A DNA stretch of 64,000 nt from Azoarcus sp. (GCA_020725025.1 DYFV01000005.1:1-64000); one strand, 5' to 3'. Shown: positions 11,174 through 20,457, numbered from the stretch's first letter. Numbers and translations: made by a program. The notes: generated from the letters alone by a model not told the origin.

Positions 11174-11565
11174 GCGGACTCGCCTGGGACGACACCCGGC
11201 ACGGGCTGGGGGTGGCGGAGATGGACGCGACGCACCGCGAGTTCGTGACGATGGCGGTGGCGCTCGCCCAAGCCGACGACGCCGCCTTCCCGCCACTCTT
11301 CGCGCGGCTCCTCGACCACACCCGCAGCCATTTCGCCGCCGAGGACGCGAAGATGCGCGCGAGCCGCCTCCCCGCCATCGGCGAACATGTGGGCGAGCAC
11401 CAGCGCGTGCTCGCCGAGCTGCGCGCCTTCAACCGCAGTGTGCAGGCCGGCCGCCTGAGGCTGGCGCGCGCCTACGTGCGGGAGAGCCTGCCCGAGTGGT
11501 TCGCCCTGCACCTCGCCACCATGGACTCCGCCCTGGCCGCGCACCTGCGCCGCCAGGCGGCATGA
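11170..11565 (+). CDS. Bacteriohemerythrin
   Basis: A 131-residue single-domain hemerythrin. The di-iron ligands are visible in order: His in DATHREF, the pair in HTRSHFAAED, HVGEHQ, and His/Asp in HLATMDS. Such proteins bind O2 reversibly and act as carriers or sensors. Translational coupling (4-base overlap) to the SIR2-like gene and the shared NifA-type promoter suggest it protects nitrogenase from oxygen or delivers O2 to a high-affinity oxidase. That role is inferred. Confidence 0.92.
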   Translation: MSGLAWDDTRHGLGVAEMDATHREFVTMAVALAQADDAAFPPLFARLLDHTRSHFAAEDAKMRASRLPAIGEHVGEHQRVLAELRAFNRSVQAGRLRLARAYVRESLPEWFALHLATMDSALAAHLRRQAA

Positions 11566-11677
11566 GAAAACCGCGGCCTCCCCGCCCCCTGGCAGGAGCG
11601 GCGGAAGCCGCGAACATCACCGCAACGGTATTGCTCCTGTCAGGGCGCACCGACCGGCGCCCCCTGCAGGACTCCCC

Positions 11678-12037
11678 TCAGGCGTGGCTCCACCAGCCGC
11701 CGATGTCCCGGTCGGTGCCCAGCGCCCACAGCGCGAGCAGGGCGACCACGAAGCCGACGATCATGGCGTTCCACATGGCGGTCGCCATTCCGCTGAAGCC
11801 GAGTACCCACGGGGAGATCACCAGCCACAGGCCGAGGGCGACGCTGGCCCATTCCTCCCAGGCCTTGACCTGGAAGAGCTCGAACAGCGCCAGCACGCCG
11901 ATGAGCGCACCGACGATCACCGCGTTCCAGGCGGCCGCGGGCTCGGTCTGATAGGCGAGCACCCAGGGCGAGGCCAGCATCCACAGGCCCAGGACGAGAT
12001 TGACGGGGTCTTGCCAGTGCTTGACTTTGGCGGTCAT
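11678..12037 (-). CDS. SPW repeat membrane protein
   Basis: A 119-residue protein with two SPW repeats (LGLWMLASPWVL and LGLWLVISPWVLGF) and four predicted membrane helices in two pairs. Repeat proteins of this family are common and of unknown function. The start at 12037 (MTAKVKHW) is favoured by the strong RBS GGAGGGAAGGA; the frame extends to 12181 without likeness. It converges on the hemerythrin gene. No link to nif control is seen. Confidence 0.87.
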   Translation of the reverse strand: MTAKVKHWQDPVNLVLGLWMLASPWVLAYQTEPAAAWNAVIVGALIGVLALFELFQVKAWEEWASVALGLWLVISPWVLGFSGMATAMWNAMIVGFVVALLALWALGTDRDIGGWWSHA

Positions 12038-12260
12038 GGTCCTTCCCTCCATTCGATGCACGAATCGATGCCCGCCCCGGAGAGGAAGCTCGCAGAGCCG
12101 CCGCCCGGTCGCCCGCCCGCATGACGATGCGCCGGGCGGCCTTCGCCGCTCCATGGTCGCACTCCGGGATATCCCGGGCACCTTCCCCGAAGCTTTCGAC
12201 TACGGGCGGGAGCACGCCGTTCCCCGCAAGGAACCGGCATCGCCGCCCGCCCTGGGGACG

Positions 12261-12425
12261 TCAGCTCTTCTTCGAGGTCCGGGCGAAGAACGGCGTCGGT
12301 ACGGGATCGACCTCCTCGCTCCGGCACTTGGGACAGCGGTGCGGCTTCTTCTCGTGCTCGGACAGGTGCTCGACCACGTCGAAGACTTCCCCGCACTTGC
12401 GGCATTGGTACTCGTAGGTGGGCAT
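12261..12425 (-). CDS. FmdB-family zinc-ribbon protein
   Basis: A 54-residue protein starting MPTYEYQCRKCG, the hallmark of the FmdB family, with two CxxC knuckles (residues 8-11 and 31-34) that bind one zinc. The family is named after a regulator of amidase expression, but most members have no known role. The start is supported by GGAGGAG. It lies 76 bp downstream of the asparaginase gene, probably co-transcribed; an amide-related link is only suggestive. Confidence 0.88.
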   Translation of the reverse strand: MPTYEYQCRKCGEVFDVVEHLSEHEKKPHRCPKCRSEEVDPVPTPFFARTSKKS

Positions 12426-12501
12426 GGTGGACTCCTCCGTATGAGCGCCGTCGGAACGGGATCCGGTTGCCGGCCGCGGCGGGCTGGACCCGTTGGACGA
12501 G

Positions 12502-13524
12502 TCAGCCTTGGCGGAGTTCGAGCACCGCCTGCAGCCGTCCGGTGATCCGGCCGGCATGGTTGCGGATCTCCGGCGAATGCCAGTCGGCGAGCGCACCGCC
12601 CGCCTTCTCGGGCAGCAGGCCGAGCTGCGCGAGCACGGCCGCCGTCGCCACCCGCAAGGCGCGCGTACCGCCATCCGCGATCTTGATGGCGATGCCGATT
12701 CCCCGCTCCGGGACGGCCAGCGCCTGCACCCCTTCCGCTCCGCCCTTGGCGAGCCAGGGCCCGGCGCGGGCGAGCAGCAGGTCGTCGCGGAACTCGCCGG
12801 AGACCATCTCGGGCTGCGCGCGCATCGCCGCCGAAAGCGTGGCGAGCGCCGGCGCATCCGCGCCGGCGGCGTCGGGCTGCGCCAGACGGGCGTAGAGCCG
12901 GGCCAGCCGGGCGAGCGGCAGGGCGTAGTTGGGTGCGCCGCAACCGTCCACGCCCGGCACGAGCTCCACCTCCCCCGCGCCGGCGAGCCGCGCCAGTCCC
13001 TGGCGGATGGCCTGCTGCAGCGGGTGCACGGGCTCGAGATAGTCCGCCAGCGAAGCACCGTGCAGCCGGCACCAGGCGAGGAAACCCGCATGCTTGCCGG
13101 AGCAGTTGTGCTGCAGCGGATCCGGGACGAGGTCGGCAGGCGGTGTGATCCCCCGGGCGGTGAAGAAGATCGGCAGGTGCCAGCCGCAGCGCAGGTCGGC
13201 CGGACGGCAGCCGGCCCGCGCCAGCATGTCGCCCACCGCCGCGACCTGGCGCGCCTCGCCGGAGTGGCTCGCGCACAACAGCGCCACCTGGACGGGGGAG
13301 AAGCCGAAGCGGGCGGGTCCCCCGTCGGCCACGAAGGGCAGCGCCTGGAAGGGCTTCAGCGTCGAGCGGGTGAACACGGGGAAATCGGTGTCGCCGGCAT
13401 GCCACAAGAGCCGCCCGGTGGCATCGGCCACCGCCACCGAGCCGTAATGGACGGATTCGACGAGCTGGCCCCGGGTTGCGACGACCAGGGGCACATGGGC
13501 GGGAAGCGGCAGGTCGGCTTGCAT
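12502..13524 (-). CDS. Rhizobial-type L-asparaginase (asparaginase II family)
   Basis: A 340-residue protein of the family of the inducible Rhizobium etli asparaginase (Pfam Asparaginase_II), unrelated to the E. coli AnsA/B fold. Seen motifs include HYGSVAVAD, FTRSTLKPFQALP, the CASHSGE segment and HNCSGKHAGFL, all typical of this family. It hydrolyses asparagine to aspartate and ammonia in the cytoplasm. The start at 13524 is chosen over 13560 because it fits family length and has GGAG upstream. It probably forms an operon with the FmdB-like gene. Confidence 0.88.
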   Translation of the reverse strand: MQADLPLPAHVPLVVATRGQLVESVHYGSVAVADATGRLLWHAGDTDFPVFTRSTLKPFQALPFVADGGPARFGFSPVQVALLCASHSGEARQVAAVGDMLARAGCRPADLRCGWHLPIFFTARGITPPADLVPDPLQHNCSGKHAGFLAWCRLHGASLADYLEPVHPLQQAIRQGLARLAGAGEVELVPGVDGCGAPNYALPLARLARLYARLAQPDAAGADAPALATLSAAMRAQPEMVSGEFRDDLLLARAGPWLAKGGAEGVQALAVPERGIGIAIKIADGGTRALRVATAAVLAQLGLLPEKAGGALADWHSPEIRNHAGRITGRLQAVLELRQG

Positions 13525-13815
13525 GGCGGGATGCTCCGGGGACAGTCCGCCGCCGCGCACCCGTCGTGCGGGCGGAAAAGGCCATCCTAAGCGCGCGCTT
13601 CGGGCGCGTGAAGCCCGTCACCGATGGGGAGCCGGGCCCACGACGGGCGGCCCGTCGACTTCTGTTGCATATCCGTGCGTGCCAGCCGCCATGACGGCGG
13701 GTAGCATTTGTAGTGCGGAGGCAGGCCTGCCGGGCCTGCACCGCGATCGATTCGCCGCCGACCGATCGTGCCGGCGCTCCCGTCATCGCCATTGCGGCCG
13801 GAAAGGAAGGATTCG

Positions 13816-14778
13816 ATGCACTGCCCCTCGTGCCAGCAGCCCACGCCCGAGGGCGCCGCGTTCTGCGGCCACTGCGGTACGCGCCTGACGGGCGCGAACT
13901 GCCGCCGCTGTGCGGCCCCGCTCGCCGGGAGCGAAGCGTACTGCTCGCACTGCGGCGCGCCGGTGACGCCCGAAGAGGCCACCACCGTGCCGGAACGCCT
14001 GGCCGCCTTCCTGCACGCCAGGTCGGAGGCTGCCGGCGCAGCCGATCCCGCCGCAGCTGCGACGCCGAAAGCCGCCGAGCCGGCTGCGGCGACGCCGAAG
14101 AGCGCCTGGCAAGCCGAGTTCTCCGAGGCGACGACGCAGCCCTGGGCGGACGAAGCGCCGGCGGTACGACCCAGGCGGCGGATGGTGCCGCTGATCGCGG
14201 CGACCCTCGCCGTCGCCTTGGTCGCCGGTGCGGCGAGCGTCTACCTCGGCGACGAGGAGCCCGAATTCGCGGCGATCGGCCCCGGCGCAGCGGGTCCGGC
14301 CGATGCGCCGCTTCCGATCACGCCGTCCCCCGAGAACACGGATGCGCAGGCGGAGCGGTCGGAACAGGACGCCACGCCCCCGGCCTTGGCGGACGACACA
14401 CCGCCGACGGTGCCGGAACGCAAGGTCCGGGCGGTGGCGGACGCGGAGAAGGAAACGGACGGGAAGCCCGCAGCGCCGACCGGGTCCGCGGGCGCGGAAC
14501 GGGCGAGCCGGAAGGCGACGGAGGCCGCCCCGGAGAAACGCGACAAGGCGCACGAACCGGCCGCCCCACCGCCGCGTCCGGTCGTGGCGCAGGCGGTGGC
14601 GCGCGGCGAGAAGGCGCAGGGCTGGCACCAGGCACTGCAGCGGGAGCTCGCGGTATGCGCGGAGATGGCTTTCTTCCAGCGCGTGTTCTGCCGGGAGAAG
14701 GCGCGCTGGCGGTACTGCGAGCCCGGCCGCTGGGACAAGGTGCCGGAATGCCGGCTGAACAGCCGGCCCGCAGAGTAG
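13816..14778 (+). CDS. Double zinc-ribbon protein with one membrane helix
   Basis: A 320-residue protein of unknown function. Two zinc ribbons occupy about residues 1-55 (CPSCQQ...CGHCG and CRRC...CSHCG). A low-complexity Ala/Pro linker follows, then one membrane helix near 121-137, a long Ala/Pro/Glu-rich charged stretch, and a C-terminal segment with five cysteines after residue 270. The start at 13816 has GGAAGGA upstream. The next gene, 32 bases away, also carries a zinc ribbon, so the two products may act together in the membrane. Confidence 0.8.
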   Translation: MHCPSCQQPTPEGAAFCGHCGTRLTGANCRRCAAPLAGSEAYCSHCGAPVTPEEATTVPERLAAFLHARSEAAGAADPAAAATPKAAEPAAATPKSAWQAEFSEATTQPWADEAPAVRPRRRMVPLIAATLAVALVAGAASVYLGDEEPEFAAIGPGAAGPADAPLPITPSPENTDAQAERSEQDATPPALADDTPPTVPERKVRAVADAEKETDGKPAAPTGSAGAERASRKATEAAPEKRDKAHEPAAPPPRPVVAQAVARGEKAQGWHQALQRELAVCAEMAFFQRVFCREKARWRYCEPGRWDKVPECRLNSRPAE

Positions 14779-14810
14779 GCCGGCCCGGAGATGACCGAGG
14801 AGGAATGACC

Positions 14811-15926
14811 ATGGCGCAATTCGATCCGACCCTGGCCACCCGTCCGGGCGTGGTGACGCGCGCCTTCGGCGGCTGGCGCAATCCGCAGGCCATGAGCGTG
14901 CTGCTGGCGGGCTTCCTGCTGGCCGGGCTGCTGTTCGGGCTGGGCAATGCCCTGCTCTTCCTGGCGCGGGATTTCCTGATCGCAACGCTGGTGAACTTCT
15001 GCGGCATCCTGGTGGCGGTGGCCGCGCTCAACGCCGCCGGTGTCGCCCTGATGGACGCGGCGCGCAGGGCCCCGCCCCGCGGCATCACGGCCCTGCTGCT
15101 GGAGGGCGCCTTCTGCTTCGGCAAGTTCATGCTCTTCGTGGCCGGCGCCCTGCTCGGCGTCGTGCTCTACCTGCTGGTGCTCGCGCTGCTGCTCTACCTG
15201 AGCCACGTCCCGTTCCTCGGGCCGGTATTCCTGCTGCTGGTGCTGCCGCTCGCCCTTGTCGGCAGCGCCGGCCTGCTCGCCGCGCTCTTCGTCTTCTTCG
15301 CCCTGCTGGCGCCGGCGCTGTGGGCCGGCGATGCCCCGCGGATCGCCGTGGGACGGGTGGCGGCCGTGCTGCGCCAGCGGCCGCTGGAGGCGGTCGTGTC
15401 GCTGCTGCTGCTCGTGCTGGCCGTGGTCGTGGCGGCCGGGACGATGACGGTGCTGTTGCTCGCGGCCGCCTGGTTGGTCGGCTCGATCGCGAACGCGATG
15501 CTCGGGATCGAGATCGTCTCGGGTGCGACCCTCGCGGGCATGGTGCCGGCCGGCCTCGAGGGTGAGGCGCTGGCCCTGACCGCCGCCGGCATGATCGCCC
15601 TCACGCTGGTTTTCGTCGCCGGCATCGGCCTGCTGGCAGTGGTCCAGTTCAACGGCGCATGCCACCTGTGGCTGCAGCTCTCGGCCGACATCGACGAGAC
15701 CGAGGCCCGTTGGGCCCTCGCGGACCTCGTCGTGGGAACCGGAGACAGCCTGCGCAGCCTTTCCGCGGGCCTGTCGAGGCAGGCGCGCGTGCTCGGCCAG
15801 CGGGCGGGCGCGCTGGTACGTCGTTTTCCGCGCGGCGACGGCGCGGGCGAGCGGCGCTGCCCGAGCTGCCGTACCGCCGCCTCCGAGGGCGCGCGCTTCT
15901 GCACGCGCTGCGGCGCGCGTCTCTAG
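14811..15926 (+). CDS. Polytopic membrane protein with C-terminal zinc ribbon
   Basis: A 371-residue protein with about six to eight hydrophobic helices (residues 25-290) and a C-terminal zinc ribbon (CPSCRT...CTRCGARL) as its last 25 residues. The ribbon mirrors that of the gene before it. The function is unknown. ATG codons exist at 14805 and 14811; the later one is better placed after GAGGAGG. Its TAG stop at 15924-15926 shares CTAG with the stop of the opposing pxpA gene. Confidence 0.82.
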   Translation: MAQFDPTLATRPGVVTRAFGGWRNPQAMSVLLAGFLLAGLLFGLGNALLFLARDFLIATLVNFCGILVAVAALNAAGVALMDAARRAPPRGITALLLEGAFCFGKFMLFVAGALLGVVLYLLVLALLLYLSHVPFLGPVFLLLVLPLALVGSAGLLAALFVFFALLAPALWAGDAPRIAVGRVAAVLRQRPLEAVVSLLLLVLAVVVAAGTMTVLLLAAAWLVGSIANAMLGIEIVSGATLAGMVPAGLEGEALALTAAGMIALTLVFVAGIGLLAVVQFNGACHLWLQLSADIDETEARWALADLVVGTGDSLRSLSAGLSRQARVLGQRAGALVRRFPRGDGAGERRCPSCRTAASEGARFCTRCGARL

Positions 15927-16705
15927 GGCCTCGCTCCGCTCAGGGCAGGAATCGCCGCCAGCTCGTAACCCGCCCGCCGCAGTCCGTCGCGGAGCGCGCG
16001 GGCGGTCGCCACCGCCTCGGCATCGTCACCATGCACGCAGATGCTTTGCGCGCGAACGGGCAGGCGCGTGCCGTCGACGGCGATGAGCGCGCCCGCCTCC
16101 AGCATGGTCATGACGTGGCGCAGGCAGGCTTCGGGTCCGTGGATCATGGCGCCCGGCCGCGAGCGGGGCACGAGGCTGCCGTCGGGCTGGTAGGCGCGGT
16201 CGGCGAAGATCTCCTCCACCACCCGCAGGCCCGCCGCGCGCCCCGCCTCGGCGAGCTTCGAGAGCGCCGGCGCGAGCAGGATCAGGCCGGGATCCAGGCG
16301 ATGCACCGCCCCCGCCACCGTGGCGGCCAGCGCGGCGTCTACGCAGGCCATGTTGTTGAGCGCCCCGTGGGGCTTCACGTGGGTCACCGCGTGCCCCTCG
16401 GCCCGGGCGACGCCCACCAGCGCGCCGATCTGGTAGATCAGCATTGCCGCCAGCTCGTCGGCGGGAATGTCCATGCGCCGGCGGCCGAAGCCCTGCAGGT
16501 CGGGGAAGCCGGGGTGGGCGCCGACGCTCACCCCGTTGCGTTTCGCCGTAGCCACCGTGCGGCTCATCACCAGCGGGTCGCCGGCGTGGAAACCGCAGGC
16601 GACGTTGGCGGAATTCACCACCTCCAGCATCGCGGCGTCCTCGCCCATGGACCAGGCGCCGAAGCTCTCGCCCAGGTCCGCGTTGAGGTTGATGGGTCCT
16701 TTCAT
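15923..16705 (-). CDS. pxpA: 5-oxoprolinase subunit PxpA (LamB/YcsF family)
   Basis: A 260-residue protein with the LamB/YcsF signature: NLNADLGESFG at the N-terminus, then ANVACGFHAGDP and VKPHGALNN. PxpA, with PxpB and PxpC, cleaves 5-oxoproline (pyroglutamate) to glutamate using ATP. It is the last gene of the operon. Its start overlaps the pxpC stop by 4 bases (ATGA). The neighbouring TRAP transporter suggests that the substrate or a related compound is imported. Confidence 0.94.
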   Translation of the reverse strand: MKGPINLNADLGESFGAWSMGEDAAMLEVVNSANVACGFHAGDPLVMSRTVATAKRNGVSVGAHPGFPDLQGFGRRRMDIPADELAAMLIYQIGALVGVARAEGHAVTHVKPHGALNNMACVDAALAATVAGAVHRLDPGLILLAPALSKLAEAGRAAGLRVVEEIFADRAYQPDGSLVPRSRPGAMIHGPEACLRHVMTMLEAGALIAVDGTRLPVRAQSICVHGDDAEAVATARALRDGLRRAGYELAAIPALSGARP

Positions 16706-17784
16706 CGGGGTCTCTCCCAGGGCAGATCGATGCCGGCGGCGCGCCGGAAGGCGTTGGCGTCGATCATCCCGCTCACCAGGTTGTTCGCATAGAGCGCCGC
16801 CTCGTCGATCACGCCGGGCGGGCGGAAGGAGGCGATGCGCGCGTACCACGCGGCGAAGGTCTCCGCCTGCGCGCGCCACGCCGCCCGGCCCTCCTCGATC
16901 GTCACCGGGGCGAAGCGCAGGGTGGCCCCCGGCGCGCAGTGCGCGAGGCGCGGCAGGTCGGCGCGGATCACTGTCGCGATCTTGGCGTAGCCGCCCACGG
17001 TCTGGGCGTCGGCGAGCAGCACGATGGGCCGGCCGTCGGCCGGCACCTGGATGGCGCCGGGCACGACGCCGTCGGAGACGATGTCCGCGCCCTTGTCCGG
17101 GCGGTGGGCGAGCCGCGGGCCGTCGAGGCGCATGCCCATGCGATCGGCCTCGCGGGTCACGGTGTAGTCCCCGTCGAGAAAGGTGTCGAGGGCGGCCGCG
17201 TCGAAATGGTCGTCCTGAGGCCCGAGCACCACCCGGATCGGGCCCGCCGGATGCGCGAAAGGCGCCTCGGCGCGGTATTCCAGCCAGGGGTCGCCGCTCA
17301 CGGTGCCGCAGGGCAGCCGGTCGCCGCGCGCGAGGGCACGGCCGGCCACGCCGCCCAGGCGGGCGCGCGGATAGGTCGCGCGGCTGCCCAGCTGCGCGGG
17401 CACGCGAAAGCCGCCGGACACGGCGAGGTAGGCCACACCCTCGCCCGGCGCCCCCACCGCGATCGCATCGCCGGGAAAGAGCGTGACCGTCTGCCACGGG
17501 GCGATGTCGCGCATCGTGCCGTTGCTGCGGACGAGACGCGCCGTCACCGTACCGGCGAGCGCGACGCGCACCGTCCCGGCAGCCGCCTGCAGGCGCGGGC
17601 CGACCAAGCTCATCTCCAGCCCCGCCTCGCCCGGCGCATTGCCCAGGAGGCGATTGGCGCAGGCGAGCAGCACCGGGTCGGCGGCGCCGGAAAGCGGCAC
17701 CCCGATGCTCCGGTAGCCGGGCCGCCCGGCATCCTGGATCGCGTTGCCGACACCGGCCTCGACGACTTCGAGGATACCGCTCAC
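16702..17784 (-). CDS. pxpC: 5-oxoprolinase subunit PxpC (KipA / biotin-dependent carboxyltransferase-like)
   Basis: A 360-residue protein of the KipA/AHS2 family, recognised by VVEAGVGNAIQDAGRPGYRSIGVPLSGAAD at the N-terminus (residues 6-34) and by the GPQDD and EADRMGMRL motifs. It forms the 5-oxoprolinase complex with PxpA and PxpB. The start is the GTG at 17784, which overlaps the pxpB stop (GTGA). No ATG in a sensible place exists, and the frame continues open upstream as an artefact. Confidence 0.93.
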   Translation of the reverse strand: MSGILEVVEAGVGNAIQDAGRPGYRSIGVPLSGAADPVLLACANRLLGNAPGEAGLEMSLVGPRLQAAAGTVRVALAGTVTARLVRSNGTMRDIAPWQTVTLFPGDAIAVGAPGEGVAYLAVSGGFRVPAQLGSRATYPRARLGGVAGRALARGDRLPCGTVSGDPWLEYRAEAPFAHPAGPIRVVLGPQDDHFDAAALDTFLDGDYTVTREADRMGMRLDGPRLAHRPDKGADIVSDGVVPGAIQVPADGRPIVLLADAQTVGGYAKIATVIRADLPRLAHCAPGATLRFAPVTIEEGRAAWRAQAETFAAWYARIASFRPPGVIDEAALYANNLVSGMIDANAFRRAAGIDLPWERPR

Positions 17785-18560
17785 GCCTGCCCCTCCCCGC
17801 CCGCGAGGAGGCTCGCCCGGTCGAGCCCGCCGGTGGCCGCGCGGCGCTCGAGCGCTTCGTAGCGCGCGCGGTCCACCGCGACCCAGCGGACCTCGTCTCC
17901 GGGGGCGAGCAGTGCCGGATCGGCGGCATCGGCGTCGAACAGGCGCACCGGCGTGCGACCCAGCAGGTGCCAGCCGCCGGGGCTCTCCCAGGGATAGACG
18001 GTGCACATGCGTCCGGCCACCGCCAGCGAGCGCTCGGGCACCGCCTTGCGCGGCGTGGCGAGCCGAGGCAGCTCCAGCTCGGGCGGCAAGCCGCCCAGAT
18101 AAGGGAAGCCGGGCAGGAAGCCCAGCATGTACACCCGGAAGGGCGTCTCCGTCATGAGGGCGACGACCGCCTCGCGGGTGAGCCCCCGGGCCGCGGCGAG
18201 CGCGTCGAGGTCCGGCGCGAGCTCGGCATCGAAGCACACCGGGATGCGCCAGCGGTGGCCGGCCGCCGTGACGGCCGGCGCCCGCCGCGCGATGTCGAGC
18301 AGGATCTCGGCCTGGCGCGCCGGCGCGTCGAGCTCGGCGGCGGGGTCGAAGTGCACCGTGAGCGAGCGGTAGGCCGGCACCCATTCGACGACGCCGGCGA
18401 GCTCGCCGTCCGCCACCGCCGCCTCCAGCGCCCGGGCGAAGCCCATCACCCGGGCGTGAATCCCGGGCGCGATCTCGCTGCCGAACTCGACGGTGAGCGC
18501 CGCGTCGCCGAGCGGCAGCACGCGCGGCGTCTCGGCGGCAGGTGCTGCGGAACCACTCAT
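17781..18560 (-). CDS. pxpB: 5-oxoprolinase subunit PxpB (KipI family)
   Basis: A 259-residue protein of the KipI/AHS1 family. Typical motifs are LPLGDAALTVEFG near residue 16, EWVPAYRSLTVHFD, and the YMLGFLPGFPYLGGLP block. It works as a heterocomplex with PxpA and PxpC in 5-oxoproline cleavage. The start overlaps the dctM stop (ATGA). The chain of 4-base overlaps from dctQ to pxpA indicates one tightly coupled operon. Confidence 0.93.
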   Translation of the reverse strand: MSGSAAPAAETPRVLPLGDAALTVEFGSEIAPGIHARVMGFARALEAAVADGELAGVVEWVPAYRSLTVHFDPAAELDAPARQAEILLDIARRAPAVTAAGHRWRIPVCFDAELAPDLDALAAARGLTREAVVALMTETPFRVYMLGFLPGFPYLGGLPPELELPRLATPRKAVPERSLAVAGRMCTVYPWESPGGWHLLGRTPVRLFDADAADPALLAPGDEVRWVAVDRARYEALERRAATGGLDRASLLAGGEGQA

Positions 18561-19849
18561 TGCACACCGTCCAGCAGCGAAGGCAGCCACAGCGCGAGAC
18601 CGGGGAAGCTCGCCAGCAGCAGGAGCAGGAAGGCCATGCCCACCAGGAAGGGCGCGACGCCGGCGATGACGTCGTTGAGCGTCCCGGACTTCCTCAGGTT
18701 CTGCACCACGAAGAGGTTCAGGCCCACCGGCGGGGTGATGAGCGCGGCCTCGACAAGGATCACCACCACGATGCCGAACCACAGCGGGTCGTAGCCGAGG
18801 GCGAACATCACCGGGGCGACGATCGGCACGGTGGTGATCATCATCGACATGGTCTCCATGAAGCAGCCGAGCACGAGGTAGAACACGACCACCGCGAGCA
18901 GCATCATGGCCGGCGACAGGTCGAGCGCCTTGAGCGCCTCGGTGAGCCGGTCGGTGAGCCCGATCGAGGTGATCACGAAGTTGAGGAAGAAGGCCGCCAC
19001 GATGATCAGCATCACCATGCCGGTGGACTTCATCGTACCTTCGAGGCATTCGAGAAGCATCTTCCACGACAGGTGCCGCGTCCAGGCGGCGAGCCCGAGG
19101 GCCGCCACCACACCCAGCGCCGAGGCCTCGGTGGCGGTGGCGAGCCCCGCATAGATCGAGCCCACCACGACCAGGAAGATCCCCAGCGGCGGCAAGAGAT
19201 CGGGCAGCACCGCGATGCGCTCGGCCCAGCTCACCTCGCGCTTCTCCCCGCCCCACTGGGGGAAGACCCGGCACGCGATCCACACCGCACCCATGAAGAG
19301 CGCCACCAGGGTGAGACCCGGGATGATGCCGGCCAGGTAGAGCTTGGGCACCGAGGTGTTGGTGAGCACGCAGTACACGATCATGTTGAGGGAGGGCGGG
19401 ATCAGGATGCCCAGGGTGCCGCCCGCGGCCAGGGTGCCGAGGAAGAGCCGGTCGTTGTAGCCGAAGCGCTTCGCCTGGGGCAATGCCACGGTGCCCACCG
19501 TGGCGGCGGTCGCGACGCTGGAGCCGGAGGTGGCGGCGAAGAGCGCGCAGGCGCCGATGTTGGCGTGCATCAGCCCGCCCGGCAGCCAGGACATCCACTT
19601 CACCAGCGCCGCGTACATCCGCTCGGCGATGCCGGCGCGCAGCAGCAGCTCGCCCAGCATGATGAAGAGCGGCAGGCACACCAGCAGGAACTCGTTGTTG
19701 GCGGTCCAGGCGATCTCGCCGGCGGCGCGGGTGAGCGGCAGGAAGCCGTAGAGCTGGTCGAGCGCGACCCCCAGCAGGCCGAGCGCCGCGCCGACGGGAA
19801 TCGCCAGCGCCATGAGGGCGAGGAGGAGCAGGAGCGTGGCGGGGATCAC
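18557..19849 (-). CDS. dctM: TRAP transporter large permease (DctM)
   Basis: A 430-residue integral membrane protein with about 12 helices, the usual DctM length. It contains the family segments LPLFIMLGELLLRAG, GTLGILIPPS and EAALITPPVGLNLFV. It moves a small acid across the inner membrane with the DctQ subunit and the periplasmic DctP, driven by the sodium gradient. The start is a GTG at 19849 overlapping the dctQ stop. The substrate is not shown by sequence; 5-oxoproline or a related amino acid derivative is inferred from pxpBCA. Confidence 0.95.
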   Translation of the reverse strand: MIPATLLLLLALMALAIPVGAALGLLGVALDQLYGFLPLTRAAGEIAWTANNEFLLVCLPLFIMLGELLLRAGIAERMYAALVKWMSWLPGGLMHANIGACALFAATSGSSVATAATVGTVALPQAKRFGYNDRLFLGTLAAGGTLGILIPPSLNMIVYCVLTNTSVPKLYLAGIIPGLTLVALFMGAVWIACRVFPQWGGEKREVSWAERIAVLPDLLPPLGIFLVVVGSIYAGLATATEASALGVVAALGLAAWTRHLSWKMLLECLEGTMKSTGMVMLIIVAAFFLNFVITSIGLTDRLTEALKALDLSPAMMLLAVVVFYLVLGCFMETMSMMITTVPIVAPVMFALGYDPLWFGIVVVILVEAALITPPVGLNLFVVQNLRKSGTLNDVIAGVAPFLVGMAFLLLLLASFPGLALWLPSLLDGVQ

Positions 19850-20457
19850 GGCGTCGCCTCCTCGAGGAGCTCGCCCTCGTGCCGGTGGGTATAGCCGGCC
19901 TCGGCCGCGGCCTCTTCGGCGACGGTACGCGCACCGACGAGCGCCCGGGCGCCTGCCACGTCGCGGGCGAGGAGCAGCGCCAGCGCGCGCAGGAAGAGCA
20001 CGCAGGCGGTCAGGAAGAACTGCACCAGGCCCGCCCACCACAGCCCCTGGGGCAGCCACAGGGGCGCGCCGAGGGCCGAGTTGGAGCGCGCGCCGAGGGA
20101 CCACGAGGTGGTGAACACGTCGTAGCCGTACCAGGCGAGCACCACCGCGAAACCGCCCAGCGCCACCACGGCGAGGAGGTCGAGGGCGATGCAGGCCGGG
20201 GCCGGCAGCAGCCGGTAGAGCGCATCGACGCGCACGTTGCCGCGCTTCAACAGCACGTAGGAAAAGGACCAGGTGCTGGCGATCGCCATGGCGTAGCCGG
20301 CCAGCTCGTCGGCCCCGCCCAGGGTCACGCTGAAGACCTTGCGCAGCACCACGTCGAGCGCGATCGAGAGGGCCGCCAGGAACATCAGGCCGCCGCCGCC
20401 GCGGATCGACCAGGTGGCCAGCCGATCGCTGGCCGCCAACAGGCGTTGTGTAAACAT
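19846..20457 (-). CDS. dctQ: TRAP transporter small permease (DctQ)
   Basis: A 203-residue protein with four membrane helices and the DctQ pattern (DVVLRKVF, DELAGYAM, KRGNVRVD). The C-terminal cytoplasmic tail is about 35 residues and charged. It pairs with DctM. The start at 20457 has GAGGTGGAG upstream. It lies 101 bp after dctP, a gap that could hold an mRNA processing or stem-loop element, as is common between dctP and dctQ. Confidence 0.92.
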   Translation of the reverse strand: MFTQRLLAASDRLATWSIRGGGGLMFLAALSIALDVVLRKVFSVTLGGADELAGYAMAIASTWSFSYVLLKRGNVRVDALYRLLPAPACIALDLLAVVALGGFAVVLAWYGYDVFTTSWSLGARSNSALGAPLWLPQGLWWAGLVQFFLTACVLFLRALALLLARDVAGARALVGARTVAEEAAAEAGYTHRHEGELLEEATP

